64,000 bases of DNA from Chytridium lagenaria (GCA_025449115.1 JAHLKC010000101.1:1-64000); one strand, 5' to 3'; counted from the first letter of the stretch, positions 1 to 11,750 are shown. Notes: generated from the letters alone by a model not told the origin. Made by a program: numbers and translations.

Positions 1-2
1 TC

Positions 3-65
3 CTCAGATTCAATGCTGCTGCAGATCGAGATCGCCCTGAGTATTCCTATGGGGGAGACGAGTGA
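3..65 (+). CDS. possible C-terminal end of a gene entering from the left
   Basis: A 20-codon open stretch runs in frame from the window edge to a TGA at 63-65. It reads as a hydrophilic tail rich in Asp, Arg and Tyr (ending in EYSYGGDE). The downstream 600 bp has no comparable coding character. It is too short to assign, and chance openness cannot be excluded. Confidence 0.2.
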   Translation, partial: LRFNAAADRDRPEYSYGGDE

Positions 66-679
66 ATATTTTATTATTTTATTTTCCATCTTTTCTGATC
101 ACAACTCTAATTGAATATTTCTTTCTTTGAACATCCCCGTCTTGTAATTAGCGGGCGATCCTTTTCTAAAAGGCTCTCTTTTTTCTTACCCCCAAAGACA
201 TCCACATCTTCTTCAGCAGGTCTCAAAGGGATCCTCCAACCACTCACATTCCATACCGGCCATATGGCTACCTGAACACTTTTTTTATTTCCAACATCCC
301 ACTCACTCACTCACTGCTCTGTCACTCATTCAATCACATCACATCACATCACACTGTTTACCCCTCTTACCCACCTCTCAAACTATATCCGAGAGAGGTG
401 AGCTTTAAATGTTGTTGTATCCCTGTGCATATGTATGGGGTGTCATATCAGGAATGGGCAGAAAGGATCTTCAATACTGTTTTCAAGGAAATCAAGACTC
501 TCTTGAAGGGGTGTGAAGGAATGGAGCGAGGATTGCTGCAGGTGGCTACAGAGAAGAGTGGGGCGCCGCTGGAACATTCTCGATCAAAAATCACTAGACT
601 GACCAGATATCCCATTTTAGGGGTGACAAACAAAATTAACAACGAATCTGCGCACGCACCGAAACGTTAAACCCACGGG
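66..679. other. intergenic, with short simple repeats
   Basis: No convincing gene. Around 300-355 there are short tandem CACT and ATCAC runs. A 90-codon open frame at 398-670 has no recognisable domain or second copy and is probably leader or promoter sequence of the next gene. Confidence 0.5.
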
Positions 680-709
680 GGACACCTTTTTCTTGACAAA
701 AAGGTGTCC
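680..709 (+). promoter_or_regulatory. perfect 12-bp inverted repeat (hairpin) just before a start codon
   Basis: GGACACCTTTTT at 680-691 and AAAAAGGTGTCC at 698-709 are exact reverse complements with a 6-nt spacer. The structure ends two bases before the ATG at 712. In RNA it would form a stem at the start codon; in DNA it could be a dimeric protein site. The two paralogous genes at 8825 and 13544 lack it. Confidence 0.55.
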
Positions 710-711
710 TA

Positions 712-2302
712 ATGCTCTCAAACATTGCCAACTCTGGCCCCGCCATCATCCTCAACTATGACGCTGATCGCAAGATCATCCTTCTTCACGCACCTTCCCC
801 TGAACAATCACGATGGACTCAACCACAGCTCGAAGAGCACTGTATTCAAGTCTTTCGGATCGCCATGGACGATTGCGGCACCCATCACGATCGTCTCATC
901 TATGCTTTAGCCGGTCGCATCTTCACTATTAATGCTCCACGACCAATTGGTGGGAAAAAGAATCCCGGGTTCGCAGAATACTCGGGTTCAACAACTGCAG
1001 ACTTGATGGCGTGGATTGTGGCAAAGGCTGCAGAGCCGCCTAATACTGGGAGAGGGAGGAAGAGAACGACGCCGGGAGAGGCATTGTCGTATGTTGTCGA
1101 GAATTTCAATGAGTTGATGGCCCTGCAACGGAATCGGAACAAGGATGCGATGGATGATGTTATTTGAAAGGCATGACGAAAGCTGGACATATCGAGAGGT
1201 CAGGGCGAATTGTCTTGCCACAGTATTTGAGGGAGGATGGGAACTGTAAGTCTTTCCGTCAAACGATTTCAACCTTTTTTTTTGCCACGCCATAAATTGT
1301 ATACAGTTGTTCCCACCTTTTCGTCTCCAACGACGCTTACTCCTAGATCACCTTTCATCTGCACCATACTGCACCTTTTCCGTATCCATTTTCCACACAT
1401 TATATATTACAAACACTTTTACCATCTTTTACCTTTAAATTCTTGTGCGAGTGAAGGTGTCTCAAGCTTGTCCAAAATAGCACGAGCTTCACCGATCAAC
1501 GCCCTCTCCGCCGATCCCATCGATCCAATTTAACATTTTCTCTTTTTTGCTTTACAGCACCCGGCGATGACGCCGAGTCTGGTTTATCCCCTGAAGAACC
1601 CGGCTCACTCCGTACGCCCCATTCCTCTTCCTCATCTAACCTCAACCCAGCGTCTCAAGCCGGTTCAGATGCAGACACACCCGAAACAACAGCAGGTATG
1701 GTTTTTAGACAGTGTGGTGGTAACAATCAAGATGAGGATTTGAAAAAACGTTGAACAATGAGATGGTGAATGTGGATGAGCAGGTTGATTTGAGTAGGGA
1801 GACTGTGAGAACAGGTACTCTTTTTGTTAATTTGTGTGAACGCTGACTCAAATTCTTTCTTTCTTGGTTAAGATGACGATGACCGTTTTAGAGAGATGAG
1901 GGTGAACTTCAGACGATAGGTGTGGAGCGGTGAGTCATGATATTGCAATTTGCGTTTTTGCTTAACGTCATATCAAGTCGACATGAACACAGCGTTGACG
2001 CAAGTGTTGACCATCATCACTTGATACAGGTATGCCCTGTCCATCTTCTTGTTCACCTCTACACTCTGCACCCTTTTCGTATCTCACTCATGACGCTTAA
2101 CCCTTCTACAGATGATGACGACCGCTTTAAAGAGATGCGGGGAGAGTCTCGCAAGGCTTCCACCAACCGGTATGCCACACTGCATCCATAGATCTTTTGT
2201 GTCTAACTCTGATTCGCACCCAGCACACGTGAATCCGGCAACGACCGATCTGACCACCATCTCGCTGAAGGCAAACGACATCGTCAGTCACCATCTCCAT
2301 AG
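712..2302 (+). CDS. lineage-specific family, copy 1 (unknown function, basic C-terminus)
   Basis: I do not recognise this family, but three diverged copies in the window show it is real. Exon 1 (712-1245) encodes the conserved domain: a start like MLSNIANSGPAIIL, then SRWTQPQLEEHC, DRLIYALAG, KKNPGF, GRGRKRTTPGEAL and LPQYLRE. Exon 2 (1558-1695) encodes a Ser/Pro/Asp-rich linker after a GT-AG intron. Small exons follow near 1783-1815 and 2112-2170, and the last (about 2222-2302) ends in EGKRHRQSPSP. An exon-like stretch near 1873-1918 resembles the 2112 exon (both encode DDDRFxEMR) but contains a stop, suggesting exon duplication. One base is missing near 1164; the conserved KGMTKAGHIE segment resumes in the next frame. 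The basic tail suggests a nuclear protein (inference only). Confidence 0.6.
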
Positions 2303-3322
2303 ACCACCCTTACTCTCATATTCATTGGGGGGGGAGGCACTCTTTTGCGCTTGACTTCCCAACAAGCTTCATAAACATTCTGTTTTTGAGTGATTCGATG
2401 TTTGATGGCATGATGTGTTCGATCCGGCCTTCTTTTTTGTTTTAGTTGAAACTCTTTTATTTTTCTTTCTTTCGTAGTCCAACTGTCTTTTCTTCTTCCT
2501 ACCTTTCACTTTTTTCTCTGTCTCCTCTAACACTGTCTTGGTGCTTTTTTTCTTAATCTCTCTTTCTCCTTCCTTCCATATTTATCGCGCACCATACCGG
2601 GATATCACTACCTCCCACTCCAACGCCCTATTTAAGCCTTAAAAACTCTCACTCTAAACCAACTCCATCCCCATTTCCCGTCACCGCAAGTCCCAAATCC
2701 CCCGCGTACAAGCGCGACGAAACAAAAAAAAGGTTTGCTCCATCAAACAATAAGAAATCTAACCCCCGCTCTGAATTGAGTAGAACAACACCCCGCGAAA
2801 GTTTTTAAAAAAAGTCAACAAAAAAAAAAAAAAAAGACAACTACTCTAACAAGACATCTATTCGTTGTTTCCTTACTTTCATTGTCCATATTTGTAGCCC
2901 TTTTTTTGTAACATATTCTCTCAGACATTATTGTCAACGATTTTTTTTTGTAACAACAAACGAGACATCACCACCCCGTTAAGATAATCATACATCAACA
3001 CTATACCTGTATCTACCTATACCTAAACCTCCTCTTCTTCATACATCACCAACTTCCTTCCCCGCTTCTCCAACCGTCGACCAATATACCTTGAATATCC
3101 ACTTAAAACTCCATCTATATCCTTCATACCCTTTCCACCCTTCATTAAAGCAGAACAATATCCACCATCTTCCATACCACCTTCATAACAAACCCCTTTC
3201 ACACGTTCACCGTTCATAACGATGGGGAAAATACAACCCAATGATCACTTCCTCACAGCTTCTTTCGACTTCTTCCTTCTACACATCCTACCGAAACCGC
3301 GCCCCGCCTCCCTCGAATTCAC
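2303..3322. other. intergenic, pyrimidine-rich
   Basis: C/T-rich and A-run sequence, including a 17-A run near 2820, without a supported gene. A 72-codon minus-strand open frame at 3023-3241 has no second copy or domain and is not called. Confidence 0.5.
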
Positions 3323-4210
3323 TCGATGCAGATATCGTTGGTGAGTCCATCGGCTGCACCATGACATATCGTTATCATTCCTCCTGAATTGCTTCGACTT
3401 CCTTTACACCTTAATGAAAAAGACGCCCCATCGAAGTCAGTTGAAATGGAGATGTTGGTGATTCCATCGACGTGCCTATGATATATGCGTTCGAATGCGA
3501 TGGGAACAAAGAGTCAGCATAAAGTTTCATCGGGAGGAATACCTTCACCTCTTCTGTTAAAGTGGCTTGAATGACATCGCTCCTGAGCATTTCGTCCCAG
3601 ATTCTTCAAGACGACCTTCTATACATCTACCGGAAAAAGGCCTCCTTCGAGTTCAGTTGAAATGGAGATATCGTTGGTGATTCCATCGCGTGCCGATGAT
3701 ATATGCGTTCGAATGGCAATGGGAACAAAGAGTCAGCATAAAGCTTCAGAGGGGGGAATACCTTCACCTCTTCTATTAAAGTGGCTTGAATGACATCGCT
3801 CCTGAGCATTTCGTCCCAGATTCTTCAAGACGACCTTCTATACATCGTACCGGAAAAAGGCCTCCCTTCGAGTTCAGTTGAAATGGAGATATCGTTGGTG
3901 ATTCCATCGACGTGCCTATGATATATGCGTTCGAATGGCAATGGGAACAAGAGTCAGCATAAAGCTTCAGAGGGGGGAGGGATACCTTCACCTCTTCTGT
4001 TAAATGACATCGCCCTAAGCATTTTCGTCCCAGATTCTTCAAGACGTCCTTCTATACATCGTACCGAAAAAGGCCTCCCTTCGAGTTCGGTTGAAATGGA
4101 GATCGTTGGTGATTCCATCGACGTGCCTATGATATATGCGTTCGAATGTCGATGGGAACAAGAGCTGCAAAAGGTCAGCATAAAGTTTCGGGGGGGATGG
4201 GATACCTTCG
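3323..4210. repeat. tandem array of about 216-bp units (4 clear copies plus a decayed one)
   Basis: The anchor GTTGAAATGGAGAT recurs near 3440, 3656, 3877 and 4090, with spacings of about 216, 221 and 213 bp. A weaker copy lies near 3330. Each unit also holds a GATTCCATCG..ATATATGCGTTCGAATG segment, a CATTTCGTCCCAGATTCTTCAAGACG segment and a TACCTTCACCTCTTCTGTTAAA segment. Units differ by small indels, so no single reading frame persists. I see no protein domain, and the array is best treated as non-coding. Confidence 0.8.
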
Positions 4211-4484
4211 ATTATGAGCTGAAAATGACATTGCCCAAGGGATTGACCTGATAGATGACAGGGAACTATCTTTGGTGCGTATCATCGTTTAAGGTCATAC
4301 CTCTCCCGCATTAAGGTTATTTTTCGAATCGATTCTGTTAAGGCGGTATGACCGGTATGAAGGTATGGAGTTCGTCGTCTTCGAGGGGCAAAGGTTCCGA
4401 ATTTTCGCTACTGGTTTTTGCTTAAAGGTTGGTTGCTGATGCTTTGAAAGGTTGTAATCATCGTCTTATATGATACCTTGTTCT

Positions 4485-4870
4485 CTCTAGACCACAACTG
4501 TATATCGAGTGAAATGATATATCGTGTTCCAAGATAGCGGTAAATTCGACGATGTAGTTTTCCACGCCTTGAATAATGTGAGAGGATTTCTTGGTTTATC
4601 TGCATTTCGATGATTGTATGCATGGACGAATTGAGGATGCCGAGATATGTGTTGCATTTTGGTCTCAAAATTCCAAGATGGCGTTGGTAGATTCGAGAAG
4701 CTTTTGTAAGGTATTGTCTTGAAATAACGTGAGAGAATTTCTTGGTCTATCTGCTGCTTTCCGATAATGCCATAATGTAGGTGCGTCGATAGGTATTTGA
4801 GGATGCCGAGATGTGAGGGTTGTATGTTTGGCGCTTTAGTGATTCGATTTTGAGACCAAGATATCTTTCT
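4485..4870. repeat. about 150-bp tandem repeat, roughly 2.5 diverged units
   Basis: GTGAGAGGATTTCTTGGTTT near 4578 recurs as GTGAGAGAATTTCTTGGTCT near 4729. Both are followed by ATCTGC, a GAGGATGCCGAGAT motif and a TTTTGAGACC/GGTCTCAAAA segment. The unit is present about 2.5 times. A minus-strand frame is open through much of it (4487-4891), but its peptide is just the repeat translated twice. Confidence 0.55.
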
Positions 4871-6040
4871 TACTTTGTCGTTCTTTCTCAAGCCAAAAGA
4901 ACCTCCCGTATAGATCTTTTTTAAAGCAACGATATTCTGTGTTTTGACGATCTGCTTTAAGGAGCCAGGATGCCCCGGGATCTTCGTTATTGGTTCTTTT
5001 CAAAAGATAGCCTTGACCACCTCGTCAAATTGTTTAGAGCGAAAGCGAGGCCGTAATGTCGTTGTTCTTTTCAAGGCCAATCGACGACTGAATCGACCAA
5101 CTCAATAGAGTTCGCAAGAGTTTTCGAGCCTCCGTACATTGAGGAAGAGCAGACCCTAAAACGTTAGATGATATTTTTACACAAAACAAGACCAGGCCTA
5201 CCATTCGATCAACCACACACCTCAACGCACTTTTCTTCTATACCGTCAACCCCTCCGAAATCCTTGCCATGCCTTCCGATCTCTCTGCTGTTCCAGCATT
5301 TGCGCCTTCAACAACGGTGACTGAACCTCGATGATTTTCTGGATGAACAGGTGATGTGACACGGCTTGTCACCGATCCTTCTTTGATGAAATTATTCGGG
5401 TCATCAGTCGAGTCGTGTAAGATGAAGATGGTGAAAGACGATAAAGGATCCTGGTGAAGCGTATGCGGATGTAGGGAGATGCGTTAAACAGAACCCATCA
5501 ACGGTTTTTGTATCATATGTGTCGACGTGAAAAATGATTTTAAAGTGATAATTGATTTATTTACAAATGTTATTTTATTTATCTTTTTAAAGGAAAACAC
5601 GTTAAAGGATACGCGAGAGAACGAGGAGAGAATTACGAGAATACCAACCATACCGTCATTATAAATAAAATGGTTTTGAGGCTATTTTAATCGGATCTTC
5701 ATCCTTTGGCACGATAATTATAACGTCCACCTGCTCAATGGTCGAAGTCCAATAAAAGACTTATAAGACTCTCTCAATTTCGTCACTCGCCGCAGAGCTG
5801 TAGACGTCCATCCTTTCTTCATAATGCAGAATGCCGGTGAACTCGGTTAATCGCTAATGACCGGCGCGATCTGTCCCATATATCATTGACTCTACATTCC
5901 TATTGCTCTTCTGTCTCACCGTTGGCTAGAGCATAAACAACTGCGAAAGGCTTTCTAAACCACGACATATCACAGCGGCAATTTTCAAGGGGTATACGCA
6001 GAGATAAGATCCCAAAAGCTGATAAACAATGTTAATATGA
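4871..6040. other. intergenic with a segment duplicated near 10.5 kb
   Basis: No supported gene. GTGACACGGCTTGTCACCGATCC at about 5355 has a near match (one mismatch) at about 10517. It is part of the collinear similarity between the first and second duplicated blocks. The 5520-5660 stretch is A/T-rich. Confidence 0.45.
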
Positions 6041-6442
6041 TTAGATTAAAAATGGAAACTCCAAAATATCCCTCGATGACCTTGACAAAATAACGTTCTG
6101 ATCTGTTTGATGCTTGATTTCGGTTTCAGCAAATCGCTTCTCCATGTCATAGTCGACATGAATTGTCTCATACCACCTTCCTGTCACATCAACGGAAATG
6201 CAGATGACCGACAAATCTTGAAGAGCAATCAGAATCAGTGCATCCGTTTTCCAAATGCTGCTGCATGAAGGCCACATATTAAGACTGGGAGGCAGGATAT
6301 GAGGTTGTAAACGACTTTTGAAATGGATATGCGGATGACTAATTAGCAAATGTATGATACTCACCACAATAATCGACTTGTTCTGTATTGACTTGCTTTC
6401 CATCCATAACACAGTTTCTTCTAAAATCTTGGATAAACTCAT
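6041..6442 (-). CDS. conserved hypothetical protein, second duplicated family (copy 1)
   Basis: An uninterrupted 133-codon frame starts MSLSKILEETVLW and ends DILEFPFLI. It has no recognisable domain. It is supported as coding because a diverged copy lies on the same strand at about 11.4-11.75 kb, in the same relative position to the next MLS-type gene. The two share DLSVxCxSVDVTxRxYETI followed by a DY segment and an AExExxHxxDQN-like segment, a pattern suggesting past protein-level selection. A possible very short intron (GTGAG..TTAG, about 26 bp) lies after the SIIV codons. The true N-terminus may lie further upstream on the minus strand. Confidence 0.4.
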   Translation of the reverse strand: MSLSKILEETVLWMESKSIQNKSIIVVSIIHLLISHPHIHFKSRLQPHILPPSLNMWPSCSSIWKTDALILIALQDLSVICISVDVTGRWYETIHVDYDMEKRFAETEIKHQTDQNVILSRSSRDILEFPFLI

Positions 6443-8824
6443 CTCAAGAGGTAGAACCTATACATCCAAACTTTATGGAAACACCACCGGATCCTCCGTA
6501 CGAAATAACCTGAAAAGAGTATTTAACTACAACGAGACATCTCAACTTTGCGCATCACCAGTGTGTATTAAACCCAGGATCGGCTTCGCAGTTGTGGACC
6601 ATCAAGAACTTCCAGACTTACCTTTCCAAAACTTTACTTACCATCAAAGCTTATCTCCGATCCGACGAAGGACTTTAGCTCTCAACCAAAGAATCAATAG
6701 ACGAGATCATATATCTTCAGCATCTTGCCAAAAACCACTATCAAGGGGCTTGAGATTTGATGATAGTGATGGGTTCGAGGAGCTTGAAGAAAAAAACCGG
6801 TCACAGATGAATTTCAAGGCGAACATTTGAAGACACGAAAACCTTGGAAACGCATTCTACGCCTTTTTGAGACGCATTCTACGTTATAAAAGGGAACTTT
6901 CCATCGATGGGGTTTTCCAAAGATGGCGACGCTTTTTAAGTAGTGCGTTTTTTTTTTCGCCTTGGTACGCTCTCTCATTGCATTTTTCTTTCGATGGTGA
7001 AAGCTTGTGGAAAGAATTTACTGAGACTCTAGATGTCGGACTTTGCATCTTTTAATTTACATTCCAAGTCTAGTTCGGTAGTCAGTGAATTGCAGTCAAG
7101 TTGAATTTCAATCGTCAGAGTGAGCGGTAAGCATACCTCTTTTTATCAATTCCATGATCACAAACTATTATGGCATTTTTGACCAAGCTTAGTTGCAACG
7201 CTATGGATGATCTCGTCTCCTCATATTCTTATCAAAGGTTATAAGGCACTCCTTTCTCTTAACCCCAACATTCGTTTTTTACCCATCTTGAAATTATGGA
7301 AGCTTTAGAAAACTCTCGCGAGAGCTGCCCCAACATTCTCTTCAAGCACGGGCCACGCAACCATTTGGTATACATTGCACTGGCAACAGCGAGATTCGAG
7401 CCCCAAGCATTTTTCCTTCACAGAATTTTTTTTCTCTTATTTTTAGTGACCACCCTTTTGGCTTTCAACAAGTGTGTGGATCATGAAGGAAGGCGGAGTA
7501 TCCGTGGTGGTTTGATGGCATGCGGCTTTTTTTGCTTTTGGAGGCATTGTAGACTATGTATTGAGGTGAAAGTATTTCGAAGGAGCGGACGGTCTCGGAG
7601 AAGCGATTTGGGGATGAAGGGTGTGGATTACCGAGTGGATGGGTATTTTCTCCTTTTTCTCAGATTCGATACTCAAGATACTTTGGGGGGGTACGTTGTA
7701 TGCGTTCTGATTTATGAGGCCTCGTATGCGTTAAAGAGTAGGAGAAACAAATTGCAATGCTCGGTCAGGGATTTTGTTGTATGTTCTCTTATCTTTACTG
7801 AACCATATGTTTTTCTGTTTTGGTTCACTCGTTTTTATGTGGGGTTTGCTACGTGGGATGTCGGGTTGAGTATCGTGCTTTTGAGAAAGTGGATTGTCGC
7901 GGGATCAAATACAGAAGATATTTAAGGATTTAAGGATACGACGGGAAGATCTGCTGCTTAAAAATGGGGGAGCGACAGTGACAATGATGCTTAACTGGAT
8001 ATGCAGTCGTGATTAGAAAACTATTATGTCGGACTTTACATGCTATGACATTAGATGAAAGAAAGCTTCAGCTTTAGTATAGAAGGAGTAGTGAGAGCAA
8101 AGAAAAAGGATACTTGATACCGCAAAAGATATTGTGAACGTTATTTGTTTATTTATTATTCATTTGAACAGTGGAACTATCGAAATGCGAAGTAGAAGAA
8201 TATGATGATGACATATCAATAAAGATGTTTGAGAATGATATATCATAAAAAATGTTTGAGAATGAATATTGATAAAATTAGAGACAGATCTGAGATGATA
8301 AATGTTTGAAGCAAAAATTAGGGGGATAAGTTTAACGGGGGGTAAGTTGTTTTGTTGTTAGAATAAAAGGATAAGTTTGGTTACAAGTGAATATAAACGA
8401 CAGCAAATGCCTTTTCTCCAAATGGCATCAGGGATAAAAACAGTCTCTCACCAGTCTCAAACCTTTATCAGCCAAAACTTGGTTCTGAGATAGAATGGCC
8501 TACTTCAAATGTCTTATCTGGCAAAGTCGAATATCAACCAGCGCGTGTAAGCAAACTTGGATTGATCTCCGTCGACCCGACGGTTTGATGTATCCGGGTT
8601 AAATAAGGCACGGCTTCGGGTACTTAACACGGCGTTAAAGTTTTGAGTATCCAAACGCAAGCCAATGTCCTGTACTGCTACGCCTATAAACCACCCACAT
8701 AGATGGTGTTCTCCTCAATTCACTCATTAGCACTTCATCATTGCAAATTTTAGCGATACCTCTCATCCTCAACGCTCCTCATTTAATGACAAGCATCCCA
8801 TAGAATGACAGAAAAATTCCAACC
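6443..8824. other. mostly unassigned DNA between two family copies
   Basis: Apart from the open frame at 7296-7925, nothing is supported. 7926-8430 is A/T-rich with no coding signal. 8430-8824 is presumed upstream sequence of the gene at 8825; a CTATAAACC sequence near 8683 could be a TATA-like element. Confidence 0.4.
7296..7925 (+). CDS. uncertain open frame, 209 codons, hydrophobic segments
   Basis: An ATG-to-stop frame of 209 codons, the longest in this stretch. It has a hydrophobic segment near residues 40-57 (FFLHRIFFLLFLVTTLLAF) and a Phe/Val-rich second half near residues 155-185. No family is recognised, no second copy was found, and T-rich DNA can give hydrophobic open frames by chance. 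Confidence 0.25.
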   Translation: MEALENSRESCPNILFKHGPRNHLVYIALATARFEPQAFFLHRIFFLLFLVTTLLAFNKCVDHEGRRSIRGGLMACGFFCFWRHCRLCIEVKVFRRSGRSRRSDLGMKGVDYRVDGYFLLFLRFDTQDTLGGYVVCVLIYEASYALKSRRNKLQCSVRDFVVCSLIFTEPYVFLFWFTRFYVGFATWDVGLSIVLLRKWIVAGSNTEDI

Positions 8825-10262
8825 ATGCTCTCTGAAATAAAAAACGCCGGACCAGCCATAATTCTCCACTACAACACCATCCAAGAGACCATCACCATTC
8901 ACAGTCCTTCATCAACTCAATCAAGATGGTCAAAAAGAGAACTGTGCGATCATTGCAAGCAAACCCTATACACAGCTTTCAAAGATCTCCCCACGCATCC
9001 CGATAGATTCATCTACGCTCTAGCCGGGAAATTATTCCACCATGATGCTCCGCTTCCGTTTGGGGAAGAGGAATCCCGGGTTCTTTCAATACGCAGGGGA
9101 AAATAGTGAGGATCTCCTGCATTGGATTATTGAGAAGGCGACAGATCCTCCGGGAACCGGGAGAGGAAAGAAAAGAGCAGCACCGGGTGAGGCTTTGAGA
9201 GCGGTCGTTCAGTATGTGAATGATGCTATGGCGATGTATCGGAGAAAATCGAAGGATGAGATGGATGAAGCCGTTTTAAGAGGAATGTCGCGTGCAGGAC
9301 ACCTTGAGAATAAGGGTAAAATCACACTGCCGAAATACTTGAGAGAAAGCGAATACGGTCAGTAGCTGTACTATTAAAGTTTTTTAAAATTAGTTAGTAA
9401 TCGTGTTCTTTTAATTTTTCCTTATTGATATCACACAATAATACCTTTTTGACATATTCCGTGTTAAAGATTCTTGCTCAGACAGTAAGAAAAGCCAAAC
9501 GCCAGAATTCCATTCATTGTCAAATCCATCCGGAAAACCGAAGAAATCGTCCCCGTCCGCAGGTTTGACGATGCTATACTCTAGACCGAAATAATCTAAC
9601 TTTCAATTAGCCTTCGAGTCGCCGTCGAGCACAATGCAGGCTCTTTCAACGGCAGTAAAAGGATTTTCCACTTCATCCACTGACCGAGAAGTAAATACTT
9701 CTGGGCAACATCTCTCCGATAGGAGGGCATCTACGTGAGTTGCTTTTCACAGTAGTGGTCGAAAAACAGTCCAATAGTCACGAGCCTGACTTTTATTCGC
9801 AGGTCCACAGCATTTGGCAATATTCCGACCGAAAAATCATCGACGGCAGTGTGTGTATATGCGTCCCTCACAGATCAAAAGGCTACTCAAGAAGAGTTTT
9901 ACGATGAAAAGACGACCACGTGAGTTTCTGGTTAATGGTTCTCAGTAATAACTACTGCAATCACAGATCGACATTTATCAAACGAGTGCGGAGCCATCCG
10001 GAATCCGTAAATCCAAATCACTCTTATCGTGAAGAGCTTGCAGGGTGAGTCAATTTTCAGTCATTACGTTCATGATCGAAACGCTTTCTTCAAAACTCAC
10101 GAATTAATATATAAAAATCGATACAGAAGCATCCAGCATGCATCCTCACAAGAATTCATAGTGCCGCTGCAAAGCGCCGCCAGAAAGCATTCTGAGGTCG
10201 ATGAGACAAGAGGGCCACAAGGTCGAAAGGCGCACAAACGGCTGAAGCAAGACGAAGTTTAA
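8825..10262 (+). CDS. lineage-specific family, copy 2 (best-preserved member)
   Basis: The clearest gene model of the family, with six exons: 8825-9357, 9482-9562, 9611-9734, 9803-9919, 9967-10044, 10127-10262. All introns are GT-AG, 48-124 bp, and phases agree across junctions. The N-terminal domain (about 180 residues) holds MLSEIKNAGPAIILHY, SRWSKRELCDHC, DRFIYALAGKLF, RNPGFFQYAG, GRGKKRAAPGEAL and LPKYLRESEYG. The rest is a low-complexity Ser/Thr/Lys-rich region ending in a basic tail (KAHKRLKQDEV) that could be a nuclear localisation signal. One frame change near 9062, in TTTGGGGAAGAGG, separates APLPFG from KRNPGF; all else is open. Function unknown. A DNA-binding or chromatin role is only a guess from basic content. 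Confidence 0.7.
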
Positions 10263-11395
10263 ATACTATCGTATGAACGGATTTCCGCAAAACTCATACA
10301 AGTGTCTAATATGGTCGTGTTAAATGGTTGATACTTTTAATATATTGCCCGTTCACGATAACTTGAGTAAGCCAAGGTGTTTAACCCATCCATTCACCAA
10401 ACGTCTTTAAAGACGCAACGTCCTGCTTGCATCTCCAGCATCTGCGATCAGAGACCTGAAGAGCTTTAGCTCAAATCCTTCGCTTCGATCGTTTTTTGAT
10501 TTCGATTCAAGAGGATCGAATGTGATACGGCTTGTCACCGATCCTCATGAGAAAGAAATGCCGGGTTCGAAGATGCTGCCAGCAAGACGGCCTGCTTAGG
10601 GTTGAAGTTGAAATCAGGTAATCCGGAGAGAGGGACTGTGACGGGTTTGCATGAGCGAGCGGTAAAAATGGATATCTGAAAGAGAGAGAAGGGTAATATT
10701 TTCTATTAAATTTCAAAATCTCTGGCAAAAAAAGGTTATTCCAAAGTCAAAACTAGTAGCGCCGCCATAAAATTCGATCATTGTCTATAAAAACAGAAAA
10801 AACTTGAATATGTCTCTAACGGCGTGACTATATTTATGCTTGCGGAAACATGCGTTAAGTTCAACAACAAGTATCGACGAAACCTCAAAGCTCAAGCCGA
10901 GGTAGAATGAAGCGCAAGAAATACCCTTTGTGAATTGCCCCTCAATAAAAAAATCCAGGTCGCTCCAATAAATCAACTAGAATTTCCGCAAGACGTAAGA
11001 GCGCAAACCAAAAAAAATAGAAAATAACTAGAAAATAACTAGAAAACATTGAAATGTGAATTCGTGTTGATGTCAAGGTCGTCGAAAGAACGTCAAGAGA
11101 ACTTGCTTTCCAAAGATTCCCCTGCGCAACACCGCTATGTCTTTCTTGTCGAAAGCTCAGAAGAAAAGCTCAAAGTCAAGCATTCCTGATTTTACTCGAT
11201 GCCGCGATGCTTTCTTGATGCTTTTAAACTGGCGAAGCAAACCGATATATACGTAAACATGTTCCAATTTCGGAAGTGGATGTCATCCAGACATTCAGAC
11301 CTATAATCCTTTTGCCGTCAGAAGGTAAAAAAACCCCTAAATATCCACCATTTCCAGCTGCAAAACCCCCGTAACTTTTAAAAACCAGCGTTCTG
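10263..11395. other. intergenic, shares a segment with 5.35 kb
   Basis: No supported gene. GTGATACGGCTTGTCACCGATCC near 10514 matches the segment near 5355. Short minus-strand frames at 10507-10728 and 10785-10976 lack domains and are not called. Confidence 0.4.
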
Positions 11396-11750
11396 ATCCA
11401 TCTCATGCTCGATAACCGATTCTTCTGCCGTCACATGGAATTTTCATGTGATAAGGTAGTCCATAAGAATTGTCTCATACGACCTTGCTGTCACATCAAC
11501 AGAAACGCAGAATGCAACCGACAAATCTCAAAATAGGCGACCATTGAGAGGCCTGTTGCGTCTTCTCCAACAATTATTTGTATTTCGTAAAGGATGACTA
11601 AATCCCAAGCTTTTTGAAGCAAAAAATGGGCTTGAAAACACTTTCAAATCGAGTTGCGTAAGTTACTTTACGAATTAGTTTATCGTACGGACCGCAGTAT
11701 AATCAACTTGCTTTCCGCAATCACTTCAGAAACTATTCTCTGACTTATAG
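11396..11750 (-). pseudogene. decayed copy of the conserved hypothetical gene at 6041-6442
   Basis: In minus-strand translation this stretch carries DLSVAFCVSVDVTARSYETI, then LMDY and a VIEHEMDQN segment. These align in order with the intact frame at 6041-6442. An upstream block (ISQRIVSEVIAESKLII) matches its N-terminus. Stops and frame changes separate the blocks, so no complete frame exists. Its position relative to the gene at 8825 mirrors that of 6041-6442 relative to the gene at 712. Confidence 0.5.

Noticed and set aside
4487..4891. Minus-strand 134-codon frame in the 150-bp repeats
   Set aside because: The peptide is simply the repeat translated twice; no start context or domain.
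5034..5225. Minus-strand 63-codon frame
   Set aside because: Short, no domain, no conserved copy in the second block.
6354..6830. Plus-strand 158-codon frame overlapping the conserved minus-strand gene
   Set aside because: Similarity between the two blocks follows the minus-strand reading (SVDVTxRxYETI), so the plus frame is probably antisense chance.
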